Positions 25,721 to 35,169 are shown, counted from the first letter of the stretch. The stretch is 64,000 nt of DNA from Candidatus Obscuribacterales bacterium (GCA_019750335.1 JAIEOQ010000005.1:372001-436000); one strand, 5' to 3'. Notes: a model not told the origin generated them from the letters alone. Translations and numbers: made by a program.

Positions 25721-27672
25721 TATCCCTGCCTCCGTGTTTTTTCAATAACGGCAATGAATGCGTCTTCAAGCGAAAAAGGAATTGAGCGCAAGGAAGCGAC
25801 CGGAATATTTTTTTGCTCAAGAATAGCCTTTAATTTATCGATGCTCAGCTCATCGTCAACCAAAATATGAAGATTGCTGCCGAATACAGAGAGTCGCCAA
25901 GATTCTATTTCGGAAGCTAAATGCAGAAATAAATCCTGTATATTGTTGCTGCGTAGTTCATAAAGATTGCCTTCACAGCTGGTTTTGATTTCATGTGGGG
26001 AGCCGCTAGCAACAATAGTGCTTGAGGACATAAAAGCCATGCGGTTACAATACTCAGCTTCATCAAGATAGTGTGTCGTCACCAAAACGGCGGTGCCTTT
26101 GCCAGCCAAAGAGCGAATTTGGCTCCACAGTTGTCTACGCGCTAAGGGGTCGACACCGGCTGTAGGCTCATCGAGGAATAAAATTTCAGGCTCGTGCATT
26201 GTGGCGGCACCGAAAGCAATTCTTTGTTTCCAGCCTAAAGGTAAAGAACCGACTAAAGTTTTTGCTTGTTCTTGCAATCCGCTTGATGTCAAAGCCCAAG
26301 CAATCATTTCTTTGCGCTTATTTAAAGGAACCTCGTAGACCGAAGCATAAAATTCTAGATTTTCCTGAACATTCAAATTATCGTATAAAGTAAACTTCTG
26401 ACTCATGTAGCCGATTTTTTTGCGTACCGAACGCTGGCGTAAGTCGCCTTTTATACCGCTTAGGGTTACGCTGCCGGCACTGGGCTTGAGCAAGCCGCAG
26501 AGCATTTTAATTGTTGTTGTTTTGCCGGCGCCGTTTGCACCTAAAAGACCGAATATTTCACCGTAGTGAATATCCAGGTTGACTTGATTCACAGCTTGGA
26601 AATTATCGAAATTTTTGTTTAAGTTCTTAGCTGAAATGGCGATTTCACCATGTTTGTTTTCAGTGTCGTTTCTTTTGCTGGGATAAGGTAAGTGGGCTAC
26701 TTCTTGCAAGCCGAGTTCACGCAAGCGCATTATGAAAACGTTTTCCATACTCGGTAGCATTTCGTGGGCCGGTTTGCAGTTTATTTGATGGCGAGACAAA
26801 AAATCTTTTACTTCAATCTCGGCACTAGCTGCATTCTCGGCTAAGAGTTGTAAGTGATCACCAAATGGATAGGCATCAGCAATATTTTTTGTATGTTCAG
26901 TTTTAAATTCAGAAAATATATCGGCAAATTTATCGTTGTAATCAACGATAATCTCCAGTCGCTTCAAACCCAGGGCTGCTTGTAAATCTGCTGGTATGCC
27001 GACATCATGAATGCTACCTGCATACATCAAAGCAATGCGATCGCAACGTTCGGCTTCATCAAGAAAAGGTGTGGCTACTACGGTTGTTACTCCTTGATCC
27101 CTAAGCATAATCAGTTCTTGCCATAGTTCTCTGCGAGCTAGGGGATCGAGTCCGGTTGTCGGTTCATCCAGCAGAATCAATTTCGGTTGAGAAATTAAGG
27201 CACAACAAAGAGCCAGCTTTTGTTTCATGCCACCGGAAAGTTTTCCGGCTAAGCGATCGCTAAACTTAAGCAAACCCATATTTTGCAAAAGGCTCTCTCT
27301 TAGTTGGCGAAAGCGTACGTTTGGAACGGAGCGTAACCCTGCTTCATAACGTAGATTTTCATCGACAGTTAAATCAGGGTACAAAGCACAGTTTTGCGGC
27401 ACATAACCAATCTGTTTGCGGACATCTTTCGGGAGACGCCCGAAAACACGAATCTCGCCGCCATCAGCTTCTAAGACACCGGATAATAATTTCAAAGTCG
27501 TAGTTTTGCCGGCGCCATCCGGTCCGATTAAACCAAGAAGTTCTCCTTGTTTTATTTCCAGGCTGGCATTTTTTAAAGCAATAACATCGCCTTTATATTT
27601 TTTTGCTAAAGCATGAAATGAAGCGATGTTATCGCTTTTCTTCAGCTTATTTTCAGTAATTGAGGCAGTCAT
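25720..27672 (-). CDS. Fused tandem ABC ATPase (YbhF-like)
   Basis: A 650-residue protein with two nucleotide-binding domains. Domain 1 has Walker A GPDGAGKTTTLK, signature LSGGMKQKLAL and Walker [14 protein letters not shown]. Domain 2 has GANGAGKTTTIK, the altered signature LPLGWKQRIAFGAA (typical of YbhF second domains) and ILFLDEPTAGVDP. A linker of about 100 residues joins them, and the N-terminus has a short extra helix. It energises the two ABC-2 permeases. It shares one base with both the upstream adaptor and the downstream permease genes, so the four exporter genes form one operon. Confidence 0.9.
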   Translation of the reverse strand: MTASITENKLKKSDNIASFHALAKKYKGDVIALKNASLEIKQGELLGLIGPDGAGKTTTLKLLSGVLEADGGEIRVFGRLPKDVRKQIGYVPQNCALYPDLTVDENLRYEAGLRSVPNVRFRQLRESLLQNMGLLKFSDRLAGKLSGGMKQKLALCCALISQPKLILLDEPTTGLDPLARRELWQELIMLRDQGVTTVVATPFLDEAERCDRIALMYAGSIHDVGIPADLQAALGLKRLEIIVDYNDKFADIFSEFKTEHTKNIADAYPFGDHLQLLAENAASAEIEVKDFLSRHQINCKPAHEMLPSMENVFIMRLRELGLQEVAHLPYPSKRNDTENKHGEIAISAKNLNKNFDNFQAVNQVNLDIHYGEIFGLLGANGAGKTTTIKMLCGLLKPSAGSVTLSGIKGDLRQRSVRKKIGYMSQKFTLYDNLNVQENLEFYASVYEVPLNKRKEMIAWALTSSGLQEQAKTLVGSLPLGWKQRIAFGAATMHEPEILFLDEPTAGVDPLARRQLWSQIRSLAGKGTAVLVTTHYLDEAEYCNRMAFMSSSTIVASGSPHEIKTSCEGNLYELRSNNIQDLFLHLASEIESWRLSVFGSNLHILVDDELSIDKLKAILEQKNIPVASLRSIPFSLEDAFIAVIEKTRRQG

Positions 27673-28670
27673 TATTTTGTGCTCGATGAGCTGAAGTCAA
27701 TTTTTGCTTCGGCGGGCATGCCGGGTTTTGCCAACCCTTTACTGTTCTCTAAGCTGAGTTTGACACCAAAAACCTGGCGTACACGATCGTCTTTGAAATA
27801 AATATTCTCCGGTGTAAATGAAGGAGATTTATCGATCGAAACAAGCTTAGCCTTTAACGGTTTGTCCGGAAGCGAATCGAGATAGACTTTGGCCTCTTGT
27901 CCTAAATGAATGCGGCTCATCTCTCCTTCTGGCACAAAGCCTTTCATATAAACTGATTTCGGATCGCTCAAGCTGACAAGCACTTGTCCGGCGGCTACTA
28001 GCTCTCCTGGTTTTACGCTTAAAATCGAACATGTACCATTAATCGGACTTGTTAAATTGAAATAGGAAAGACCTGAATTAAGTTGTGAATTCATTACTTT
28101 TGCTTTGATGATTTCAGCTTGTGCTTTATGCAAAGTCATTTGTGCTTGGGTCATTTGCGTTGTCAATTCAGCTTTGAGTTTGCCTTTTTTGCTTTTGGAA
28201 GTAAAAACTTTGGCAAAAAAGCCTTTGCCTTTTGCTTTAGCTTGAGCAATCTCGCTCTCGACGTTTTGAACTTGTTGTTTTGCTTGTTTCTCTGCTGCCT
28301 GAGCCATAGCTAAAGCTTCGCTGCTTGCTTGAATCTTAGCTTTAAGCTGTTGCGCGTCTAAAACTACCAGCAACTGCCCTTTTGTCACTTGATCGCCTTC
28401 TCTAATCTTTACTGTTTTTACTCTGCTTGCAGCGCCCGGAGATAAATGTGTTTCATCAGCTTCAATCCGCCCGTTTATGGTGAAATCGTTGTTCTCCGGT
28501 TTTTGCGGAGCCTGAGTAAAGATTCCATAACCGAGTGCTATGCCAGCGAGGAAACAAACAGATGTCACGATTATACGGCGTGGCCAGGGGTTATGTTTGC
28601 TGACTGATGTTTCAATTTCCGGTGCTTCTTCCGTGGGTTCGTCAGGGCTTGAGGGGAGATTGCTTACCAT
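27672..28670 (-). CDS. HlyD/YbhG-type membrane-fusion adaptor
   Basis: The start is put at ATG 28670, with AAGGAAG eight bases upstream; a frame open to 28787 has no such site. The 332-residue protein has a cytoplasmic tail, one transmembrane helix (IIVTSVCFLAGIALGYGIF), a biotinyl-lipoyl-like half (INGRIEADETHLSPGAA, VKTVKIREGDQVTKGQLLVVLD), a long Ala/Lys/Gln-rich coiled-coil hairpin (about residues 115-205) and beta-barrel segments ending GLAKPGMPAEAKID. It bridges the ABC exporter to an outer-membrane channel, which is not encoded nearby. First gene of the exporter operon. Confidence 0.85.
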   Translation of the reverse strand: MVSNLPSSPDEPTEEAPEIETSVSKHNPWPRRIIVTSVCFLAGIALGYGIFTQAPQKPENNDFTINGRIEADETHLSPGAASRVKTVKIREGDQVTKGQLLVVLDAQQLKAKIQASSEALAMAQAAEKQAKQQVQNVESEIAQAKAKGKGFFAKVFTSKSKKGKLKAELTTQMTQAQMTLHKAQAEIIKAKVMNSQLNSGLSYFNLTSPINGTCSILSVKPGELVAAGQVLVSLSDPKSVYMKGFVPEGEMSRIHLGQEAKVYLDSLPDKPLKAKLVSIDKSPSFTPENIYFKDDRVRQVFGVKLSLENSKGLAKPGMPAEAKIDFSSSSTK

Positions 28671-28863
28671 TTCGTCGACTTCCTTGAAGTTTCTGAACCT
28701 TTGTCGAGTTTGTGAGACGTGCTTTGTTCTTTTCGGTTCCAAATAGATTCTTGGGGATAACCTGAGCATTGCTATTGTTTTCCCCAAATGATTTCTTCAA
28801 GAAAGGGGAACTCTGGCGAGCTTTTTGCGCCTTCATTTGCAGGACCCCTATCAGAATTTAGCC

Positions 28864-29979
28864 ATGCCAAAAAATGCTTTGATTATCTATAACCCAACTG
28901 CACGTTCCCAACAGCAATCCGAAGTTTGGATTGGAAAAATAGTGGAAGAACTGAATAAACGTGAAGAATATTTAGTGACGTTGTATCCAACTACTGCCGA
29001 GACCACCCCTCATGACTTAGTGCCGCTACTCAAACCGCCTTTGGACCTGGTTATCCCGGCTGGCGGTGACGGGACTGTACGCTTTGCCTTAGCCGCTTTA
29101 GCTGAAGCGCGCTCAGATATACCAGCTGCCATACTACCTTTAGGCACAGGCAATGTCTTGGCACGTAATTTAGGCATAGTTAAAGAAACATTTTTTGCTG
29201 ATGCTTTGGAAAATGCTTACGACAACATAGTGAACGGTCATCCGATCCGTATTGATATGGGTATGATGAACGGCGAATATTTTGCCGGGATGACCGGCGC
29301 CGGACCAATCTCCGATGCCTTTCTCAAGCCCGGTCGTGACGAAAAAACACAATTTAAAATGCTCGCTTATGCAACAGCGATGATTGAGACTATATCAATG
29401 CCCCCTGTAATTTTTAAAATCACTACTGGTGGACGCTCTTTCAAGGTTGAAGCCTCAGGAATTTTTGTCGGTAATGTCGAAGATTTAGGTTTAGGCAAGC
29501 CGGTGGATATCAATGTATTAAGTGATGGTTTTCTTGATTTGCACATTCTCAATCCAAAAAATTTCGGCGACTATGTTAATGTCGGTTTTCGTTTTGCCGG
29601 CGGCGAAGTCGAAGGTGAAGTACCTGATTATGTGTTGAAAGTAAAAGAAGCGTTGATCGAAGTAATGCCAAGACGAGGTGTACGCTCATCTTTCCAACGC
29701 ATTGGCAGTAAAATCAAAGCTTTCTTTAGCGGAAAAGCTGTAGCAGAGGTGCCGCGTGGTCAACAAATAATCGGGATGATCGACGGCGAAGCTCATGGCA
29801 CAACACCATTGCGAGTTACGGTCATACCGCAAGCGGTAAGTGTGCTCGTACCACCTGAACGTGAACAGATGCTTGTCGAACAACTCTCTGACAACGATCG
29901 ACAATTACAAGCGATACCGGATCTCTTACCAGTTGTCCCGCCTGGGGCTGATGATGGGATTGCCAAGCAAGCCAGCTAG
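28864..29979 (+). CDS. Diacylglycerol/sphingosine-kinase-family lipid kinase
   Basis: Start taken as ATG 28864; the longer frame to a TTG at 28825 is less likely. The 371-residue protein is of the YegS/DgkB lipid-kinase family: LIIYNPTARSQQQ, the nucleotide-binding PAGGDGTVRFALAAL, LPLGTGNVLARNLGI and a C-terminal beta-rich domain (IDMGMMNGEYFAGMTGAG). It phosphorylates diacylglycerol or a related lipid. A region of about 60 residues (PRRGVRSSFQRIGSKIKAFF) is inserted near the C-terminus. It is divergent from the exporter operon and stands alone. Confidence 0.85.
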   Translation: MPKNALIIYNPTARSQQQSEVWIGKIVEELNKREEYLVTLYPTTAETTPHDLVPLLKPPLDLVIPAGGDGTVRFALAALAEARSDIPAAILPLGTGNVLARNLGIVKETFFADALENAYDNIVNGHPIRIDMGMMNGEYFAGMTGAGPISDAFLKPGRDEKTQFKMLAYATAMIETISMPPVIFKITTGGRSFKVEASGIFVGNVEDLGLGKPVDINVLSDGFLDLHILNPKNFGDYVNVGFRFAGGEVEGEVPDYVLKVKEALIEVMPRRGVRSSFQRIGSKIKAFFSGKAVAEVPRGQQIIGMIDGEAHGTTPLRVTVIPQAVSVLVPPEREQMLVEQLSDNDRQLQAIPDLLPVVPPGADDGIAKQAS

Positions 29980-30015
29980 AGGCTTGTCAGCAAGCTATAA
30001 TCCACCTTGCAGTCG

Positions 30016-31089
30016 ATGGGGTTGGATATAGTGAAAGAGTTGAGCTTTAATCACGGGCGGGTTTCATTTTCGCTTGATACTTTAGAGATGGCTCCCTGTC
30101 TTCCGGACATAATTGAAAGCCGGATCCGTTTGTTTTATATCGATGAAGACGGATTGATGGAAACAGGCTTTTCCGATTTTGCCGGACTTGTTGATATGAA
30201 GTCGAAATCTTGTTTATGGCTTCATTTATCCGGTTCATTCAATGACGATTTCTGGCGTAAATTGAAAGAATCTTTTGACTTGGCTGACGAACAAATAAAA
30301 TATTTGCGCAGCCCGCACCGGCGCTCATTTTGCGACGATTATGCAAACGGCATATTTTGGACCATGCCGCGACCCGTGATTTCCGAAGATTTTGAAGCCA
30401 TTGAAACAATCAATTTTTTCTTGGGGCAAAAAATATTGATTACGCGTCAGTTCAGCCAGGATAACGCTTTCAGCTTGATTATTCATTATCTGATGGGTAA
30501 AGAAAAAATGCTGGCTGCTTACGGTGCAGACCGGCTTGCCGCTGAACTTATTGAAGACATAATCAATTGTTATACCGAGGTTCTGAAAATAGGCGGTATG
30601 AAATTGGAATCAATTCAAAATAAAATCATTCGCCGCCCGGGTAAAGAAGAACTTTTATTGATTAATCGCGGGCAACAGATTATTTGGATTTTTCTCAATA
30701 CTGTTTGGCCGATTGAATCAGTGATTCTTAGTCTAAGTCGTTCAAAAAATCCGGTTGTTACTGCGGAGGGAAAGCAGGAGCTTTCTTACAGGCGTGAGGA
30801 AGCGGCCTCCATTGTCAGATTGTTTGAGACTTATCGTTCCATGTCTTACAACTTGATGGACGTGTATGTTTCCGGCTTAAGTTTGCGTACAAACGAGACC
30901 ACAACTGTATTGACTATTATTGCCACCTTGTTTTTACCGCCAACTTTAATTGCCGGAATTTACGGAATGAATTTTACTATTCCAGAAGTTCATTTCGTTG
31001 GTGGCTATTATTTATGCTTGGGATTTATGATTGCAGTTTCGGGCAGCTTGCTTTTCTGGTTTAAGAAAAAAGGTTTTATCGACATTTAA
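30016..31089 (+). CDS. CorA-like magnesium/divalent cation channel
   Basis: The C-terminal end has the diagnostic arrangement: a transmembrane helix (TIIATLFLPPTLIAGIY), the GMN motif (YGMNF) and a second helix (YYLCLGFMIAVSGSLLFWF) with a short basic tail (KKKGFIDI). The preceding 280 residues are the cytoplasmic alpha/beta funnel. CorA forms pentameric Mg2+ channels. The start is uncertain: ATG 30016, a TTG at 30007 or a GTG at 30031. A strong terminator follows the stop codon. Confidence 0.85.
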   Translation: MGLDIVKELSFNHGRVSFSLDTLEMAPCLPDIIESRIRLFYIDEDGLMETGFSDFAGLVDMKSKSCLWLHLSGSFNDDFWRKLKESFDLADEQIKYLRSPHRRSFCDDYANGIFWTMPRPVISEDFEAIETINFFLGQKILITRQFSQDNAFSLIIHYLMGKEKMLAAYGADRLAAELIEDIINCYTEVLKIGGMKLESIQNKIIRRPGKEELLLINRGQQIIWIFLNTVWPIESVILSLSRSKNPVVTAEGKQELSYRREEAASIVRLFETYRSMSYNLMDVYVSGLSLRTNETTTVLTIIATLFLPPTLIAGIYGMNFTIPEVHFVGGYYLCLGFMIAVSGSLLFWFKKKGFIDI

Positions 31090-31096
31090 ATAATAA

Positions 31097-31130
31097 GCGG
31101 GCAGGATTTTTGTCCTGCCCGCGCTCTTTT
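31097..31130 (+). terminator. Rho-independent terminator after the CorA-like gene
   Basis: A perfect 10-pair stem (GCGGGCAGGA with its complement, loop TTTTTG) ends at 31122 and is followed by GCTCTTTT. It starts eight bases after the stop codon. GC-rich stem and T-run make this a confident call. Confidence 0.9.
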
Positions 31131-31449
31131 ATGCTTGTTGTTTTTATTCTTTCCGCTGGTACGGCTGAATTAGTTTATGCACTGAAGAGGTTTTTATATC
31201 GATGTTTTTATTGACGCAATTGAGACGTAAGAGTTCCGCGTCTATTTAAGCAAGAAGTACAAAAGGCAAGAAGAAAAAATAATCGCTGTGCCCGTAAGCA
31301 TATAAATGGTTTGGGCAAACAACGTTTCCATGCACATATTCATACTCCATCAACTCTTTTTATCAAATCATCTGGAGTAGAAACGGCCAATTAGAGCTGC
31401 CCCCTAAAGTTATAGGGGTTTTCCTTAGTCCCTTTTTTTCTACTTAGCT
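31131..31449. other. Intergenic stretch between convergent genes
   Basis: About 320 bases without a supported gene. A short hairpin (CCCCTA / TAGGGG, 31401-31418) followed by TTTTCC lies just past the Gly-rich gene's stop; a related hairpin occurs at 34304-34321. Short open frames here lack ribosome-binding sites. I see no other structure. Confidence 0.5.
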
Positions 31450-32637
31450 TTAAGAAGCTGAAAAGGAAGGTGCTGTGGGCGCTCCGCCGTTTTGTCCTGG
31501 TTGGCTGGAATCATTTGGTTGAGGTAATCTAATCAAGGCCATACGTGAAGTATCGTCAGCTCCGTAATGAACTAAAACAGAGCTGTCGCCTTGCACTAAA
31601 TCACCGATACCGGCATCAAACACCGTATTTGGGTTAGTGCCAATGGTCCAGGAAACACGTTGAGTGTTTTTATCCAGTGCTCCATAAACTTGGGCGGTTT
31701 CATTGGTCAGCTGATTGACATAATTCCCTCTGACAATGCCATCTTTGTTGATAGCCAGTTGCAGAATCATGCTCGATTGATTCTCTCCCGGTTCAGCCAA
31801 AGCAAAAACGCCAAGCGGTGCCCATTGTTGATTTTGGCTTTGAGTATAGTCAGCTGTTTGACTTTGATCATCAGTATTAACGTATGTCGCCGGCTGATAG
31901 TTTTGACCGGTTTGAGCCAGCTGTTGCGCTTGTTGATAATATTGGCCGGCAGTGCCTGAAGGCTGTCCGTTGATATAAACGTTGTCACCTTCATAAGTTA
32001 CGTTTGTCGACGAAACCGGTTGGCTGTTTTTACCGCTGTTAGCTAAGCTGGCCATGCCAAGAAAAGTGCCTAGGGATGACATGCCCATGCAGGTCCACAT
32101 GGCGGCGCTGGACATACCGTACCAGCCCCAGCCGGGATAACCACCCCAAGCGCCATAACCATAAGGATGATAGCCGTAGCCATAGCCGTGGTAGCCGTAT
32201 CCACCATAGCCATGGTAGCCGCCATATCCACCGTAACCACCATAACGATTTACGTTGTAATTGTTAGTGTTGTGGGTGAAATTGTCGTTGTTGAATGAAT
32301 TGCGGACGTTGTGTCCTTGGGTATTTAAGCTACTTTGATTAAATTGACCTGGTGTTCGGTTCTGATAGCCGGACACTTTGCCGAATCCGCCATCACCGGT
32401 AAAAGAACCGCGATTAGTGTAATTACCAAAGCTGCTTGAGCCATGATAACCACCATAGCTACCACTGCCATGATAACCGCCAAAACTGTCGCCGTGGAAA
32501 CCGCCATAGCTGCCACCATGGAAGCCGCCGAAGCTACCGCCATGGAAGCCGCCAGCAAAGCCCCGGGCGAATGCCGGAGCGGCAAGTAGTGTGCTAACCA
32601 AAACAATTAAAGTTGCTTTTGCAGATCTAACTAACAT
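31450..32637 (-). CDS. Secreted Gly/His/Tyr-rich protein with C-terminal conserved domain
   Basis: A signal peptide (TLIVLVSTLLAAPAFA) precedes a low-complexity region of repeated GGFHGGSFGGFHGGS, GGYHGSGSYGGYHGS and GYGGYGGYHGYG units to about residue 160, then a hydrophobic stretch (MWTCMGMSSLGTFLGMASL), and a C-terminal globular region (about 270-385) with PLGVFALAEPGENQSSMILQL. I recognise similar proteins from environmental genomes but no named family. The His/Tyr/Gly composition suits metal binding or a structural matrix protein. 395 residues in all. Confidence 0.7.
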   Translation of the reverse strand: MLVRSAKATLIVLVSTLLAAPAFARGFAGGFHGGSFGGFHGGSYGGFHGDSFGGYHGSGSYGGYHGSSSFGNYTNRGSFTGDGGFGKVSGYQNRTPGQFNQSSLNTQGHNVRNSFNNDNFTHNTNNYNVNRYGGYGGYGGYHGYGGYGYHGYGYGYHPYGYGAWGGYPGWGWYGMSSAAMWTCMGMSSLGTFLGMASLANSGKNSQPVSSTNVTYEGDNVYINGQPSGTAGQYYQQAQQLAQTGQNYQPATYVNTDDQSQTADYTQSQNQQWAPLGVFALAEPGENQSSMILQLAINKDGIVRGNYVNQLTNETAQVYGALDKNTQRVSWTIGTNPNTVFDAGIGDLVQGDSSVLVHYGADDTSRMALIRLPQPNDSSQPGQNGGAPTAPSFSAS

Positions 32638-32666
32638 GTATTTCCCTCTGCTGTAAAAAATGATGC

Positions 32667-33602
32667 TTATTTGATAACGCGTTGAACTTTCAATGGAACC
32701 AAGTCGGCAACAGCAACACCGTTGACATGACGATTGACTGATTGCCAGGAGAAATTATTGGCGTCAAGGGCGTTGTACAAGTTGGTTGAATCAGTTAATG
32801 AACCATTGCGTTCGACGCCTGCTGTTTCGACAATCCACTGATTTTTTTGTTTAGTCCAAGTTCCTTGGCCGAAACCACCGGAAGCATCAAACATCCAGGA
32901 AACCGGTCTTTGATTGATTGGATCCCAACCGATAATTTGTGTTTCTGTTTGCGGAGTTTCGTTGGGCTTTTTCACTTCATATTTACAGCAGATGAAATTG
33001 TGATCCGGTGTCCATTCAACTTTAAGATTGACGGCAGCGTCTTTGCGGTCAGCTGACCAGTTGCCGATTAGCCACTGCAAATCTTGCAACGGTTTTACTG
33101 CTTGTTCGCGGTTAAGAATTGAAGTTTCGGTTGCTGATGAAATCAGCCAAAGTCCGTTTTGTTTTTCAAAAACCATGGAGTGTCGAGATGAAGGAATCAG
33201 GTTCACTCCGTCTTTGCGTTTGACTATCCCTTCCACTAAAGCAACATTTTTTGCAGGAAAGCGAATGCTGTCAGCAACAATTTCCACTTGTGGTTTGCCG
33301 CTTTGTTGAAAAACATCAATGAAAGTTTTTTCTAGAGCGGCATGACCGACAAACTGGCTGCCTTCGTCATCGATATAGCGACCGGCTTCTGTCCACAGGC
33401 TGGCCATGGTTTTAGCATCACCATTGTTGACACAATTTCTTAAAACAGCTAGCTGAGCCCGAACGGCGGACTCGTCGCCTTTTATCTGAACGGTTGTCGT
33501 TTCTTTGACCGGGCGGCTGCTTTTGCTCATAACCGGCAAACCCAAAGAAATGGATAAAAGTGAAACAGCGGCAAGCGATGGCAAAATCTTTTGAGCTAAC
33601 AT
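32667..33602 (-). CDS. Secreted SgcJ/EcaC-type (DUF4440-like) protein
   Basis: ATG 33602 follows GAGG and begins the signal peptide (LAQKILPSLAAVSLLSISLG). Residues about 50-165 form an NTF2-like domain (LAVLRNCVNNGDAKTMASLW, GHAALEKTFIDVFQ, HSMVFEKQNGLWLISSATET) of the SgcJ/EcaC style. The C-terminal 140 residues are beta-rich (DLQWLIGNWSADRKD, IIGWDPINQRPVSWMFDASGG), a layout common in secreted proteins of unknown role. It follows on the same strand before the Gly-rich gene (29-base gap) and may be cotranscribed with it. Confidence 0.7.
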   Translation of the reverse strand: MLAQKILPSLAAVSLLSISLGLPVMSKSSRPVKETTTVQIKGDESAVRAQLAVLRNCVNNGDAKTMASLWTEAGRYIDDEGSQFVGHAALEKTFIDVFQQSGKPQVEIVADSIRFPAKNVALVEGIVKRKDGVNLIPSSRHSMVFEKQNGLWLISSATETSILNREQAVKPLQDLQWLIGNWSADRKDAAVNLKVEWTPDHNFICCKYEVKKPNETPQTETQIIGWDPINQRPVSWMFDASGGFGQGTWTKQKNQWIVETAGVERNGSLTDSTNLYNALDANNFSWQSVNRHVNGVAVADLVPLKVQRVIK

Positions 33603-33711
33603 TATTGTTTCAACCTCAATTGGTGCTCTGAAACCGAATGACAATGTTAGCTAACGATGAAATCCTGTTCCATTCTTGATATCTCTAAAGGTTGTTTTCA
33701 GGTGGCAAATA

Positions 33712-34254
33712 ATGGAGTTTAGAAAAGCGATTGGCGACGATTATGCAAAGATTGTCGAGCTGCAAAATCGTAATTTAGCCTCAGTTTTAAGCTCAGAAGC
33801 TGCTAAAGCTGATGGTTTTCTTTCTGGCTCATTTAATGCTGAGCAATTTGCTGCTATGAACAGCGATCTGGCTGTGGTTGTTTGTTTGGAGCAAGAACGC
33901 TTGTTAGGCTTTTTGTGCGCCAGCACTATTGAATTCTCAAAAGAGTATGCAATACCTGCGGCAATGATCAAACGGTACGAGAGCTGTTTGTATGCCGGTA
34001 TTGCGCTGTCAGAATACAATTCTTGCGTATGCGGACCGGTCTGTATTGAAAAATCCCAAAGAGGGCTTGGTTTGTTGGCAAAATTGTATCAGTCGTTATT
34101 TGAGCTTTTGCCAGAAAAGTACAATCTGGCTGCCGTTCTAATTGCTCTTAATAACCATAGATCTCTTGTTGCTCACCAAAAATTGGGTTTTGAAACCGTA
34201 GATCGTTTCCCGTTTAATCAAGCTGAATTTCATACCTTAGTTAAAGCGCTCTAG
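33712..34254 (+). CDS. GNAT-family N-acetyltransferase
   Basis: ATG 33712 has AGGTGG nine bases upstream; a TTG at 33676 is the alternative. The 180-residue product has the GNAT motifs: AVVVCLEQERLLGFLCAST, then the acetyl-CoA loop SQRGLGLLAKLYQSL (Q/R-x-x-G-x-G type) and ALNNHRSLVAHQKLGFE (motif B). N-terminal MEFRKAIGDDYAKIVELQ is also typical. It transfers an acetyl group to an amine; substrate unknown. No operon partner. Confidence 0.8.
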   Translation: MEFRKAIGDDYAKIVELQNRNLASVLSSEAAKADGFLSGSFNAEQFAAMNSDLAVVVCLEQERLLGFLCASTIEFSKEYAIPAAMIKRYESCLYAGIALSEYNSCVCGPVCIEKSQRGLGLLAKLYQSLFELLPEKYNLAAVLIALNNHRSLVAHQKLGFETVDRFPFNQAEFHTLVKAL

Positions 34255-34303
34255 GACTCGCTACCTCTTATAAAAGATAGTTGTCTATCGGCTTAGGGAG
34301 CAG

Positions 34304-34321
34304 CCCTATATTGTTATAGGG
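34304..34321 (+). other. Short hairpin upstream of the zinc-ribbon gene
   Basis: CCCTATA and TATAGGG (7 bp) flank a TTGT loop, with AAAACCCC just after. The element lies about 80 bases upstream of the zinc-ribbon gene. A similarly built element with the same GAGCWGCCC lead-in occurs at 31394-31420. Confidence 0.4.
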
Positions 34322-34400
34322 AAAACCCCAGTAGATCGGCCACAGTATCTGAGACCATGGTAATTTCTGCTTTAGAAAACCAATTCGAGGCAGCCGATTT

Positions 34401-34706
34401 ATGTATACCGACAAGAACTTGACATGCGTAGACTGTTGTTCACCTTTTTTGTTTTCGGCAGGTGAGCAAAGCTATTTCAATCTAAAAGGATTGACTAACG
34501 AGCCGAAACGGTGCGCCAGTTGTCGTGTACTTTATCGGGCTAAGCGCCAAGGCAAAGGACCGGAATCGACAAGTGAAGTAGTTTGTGCCGATTGCGGTGC
34601 CACCGCCAGAGTAGCTTTCCGTCCTAACGGTGATCGTCCTGTTTATTGCACTCGCTGCTATATGACCAAAAAGACCACCCCAGTCGAAATTTTGGCAGCC
34701 GGTTAG
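34401..34706 (+). CDS. Double zinc-ribbon protein
   Basis: The 101-residue protein contains two C4 clusters: CVDCCSPFLFSAGEQSYF with CASCRVLYRAKRQG (zf-trcl-like), and VVCADCGATARVAFRP with VYCTRCYMTKK. Both are typical for a family of very short proteins common in cyanobacteria and Chloroflexi. It is likely nucleic-acid or protein binding through Zn; no enzyme domain. It precedes two further plus-strand genes. Confidence 0.75.
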   Translation: MYTDKNLTCVDCCSPFLFSAGEQSYFNLKGLTNEPKRCASCRVLYRAKRQGKGPESTSEVVCADCGATARVAFRPNGDRPVYCTRCYMTKKTTPVEILAAG

Positions 34707-34747
34707 ATTTTAATACTGCGCCTAACCTTTATTACAGGAGCTTCCGG

Positions 34748-35146
34748 ATGAAAATTTCCGCTCAGAACAATCAATGGGAAGCTCAAATAGATAAGGTGAT
34801 CGCTTCTTATTGGCGAGGCGCAGTATCTTATGCAAACAAACAAGTAAGCTCACTGATTGATGCACTTAAACGTGATGCCGCTAAAGGTAAGATTGACAAT
34901 GAGCTAGTCCAAGCACTTTACCGCCTAAGTGATTTTTACTGTTTCGAACGGCAGTATGTAAGCGGTGAAAATCTGCTCAATGTAATCTTAAAAGTGCAAA
35001 TTGCAAGCCATAACCTGAGCTACGAAGAAACCAAAACCAGACTTGCTCGACTGCGCTATGTCTGGAGCCGTGATGATCATGCGCGGCAGAATGGTTCTGA
35101 TAATCTGCTTGTGCTCATGAATAACGTCATTAAAGAATCCGCGTAG
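34748..35146 (+). CDS. Helical (TPR-like) protein of unknown function
   Basis: ATG 34748 has AGGAG eight bases upstream; a longer frame starting in the preceding gene is rejected. The 132-residue product is all-helical (WRGAVSYANKQVSSLIDAL; DNELVQALYRLSDFYCFER; SGENLLNVILKVQIASHNL), resembling degenerate tetratricopeptide repeats. It shares this style with the next gene (35170), and the two are only 23 bases apart, so they may act together. No known domain assigned. Confidence 0.6.
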   Translation: MKISAQNNQWEAQIDKVIASYWRGAVSYANKQVSSLIDALKRDAAKGKIDNELVQALYRLSDFYCFERQYVSGENLLNVILKVQIASHNLSYEETKTRLARLRYVWSRDDHARQNGSDNLLVLMNNVIKESA

Positions 35147-35169
35147 GCAAATTTATTTAGGCGAAGACA

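Noticed and set aside
34646-34747. Longer start for the helical gene at 34748
   Set aside because: The extension runs inside the zinc-ribbon gene in another frame; AGGAG supports ATG 34748.
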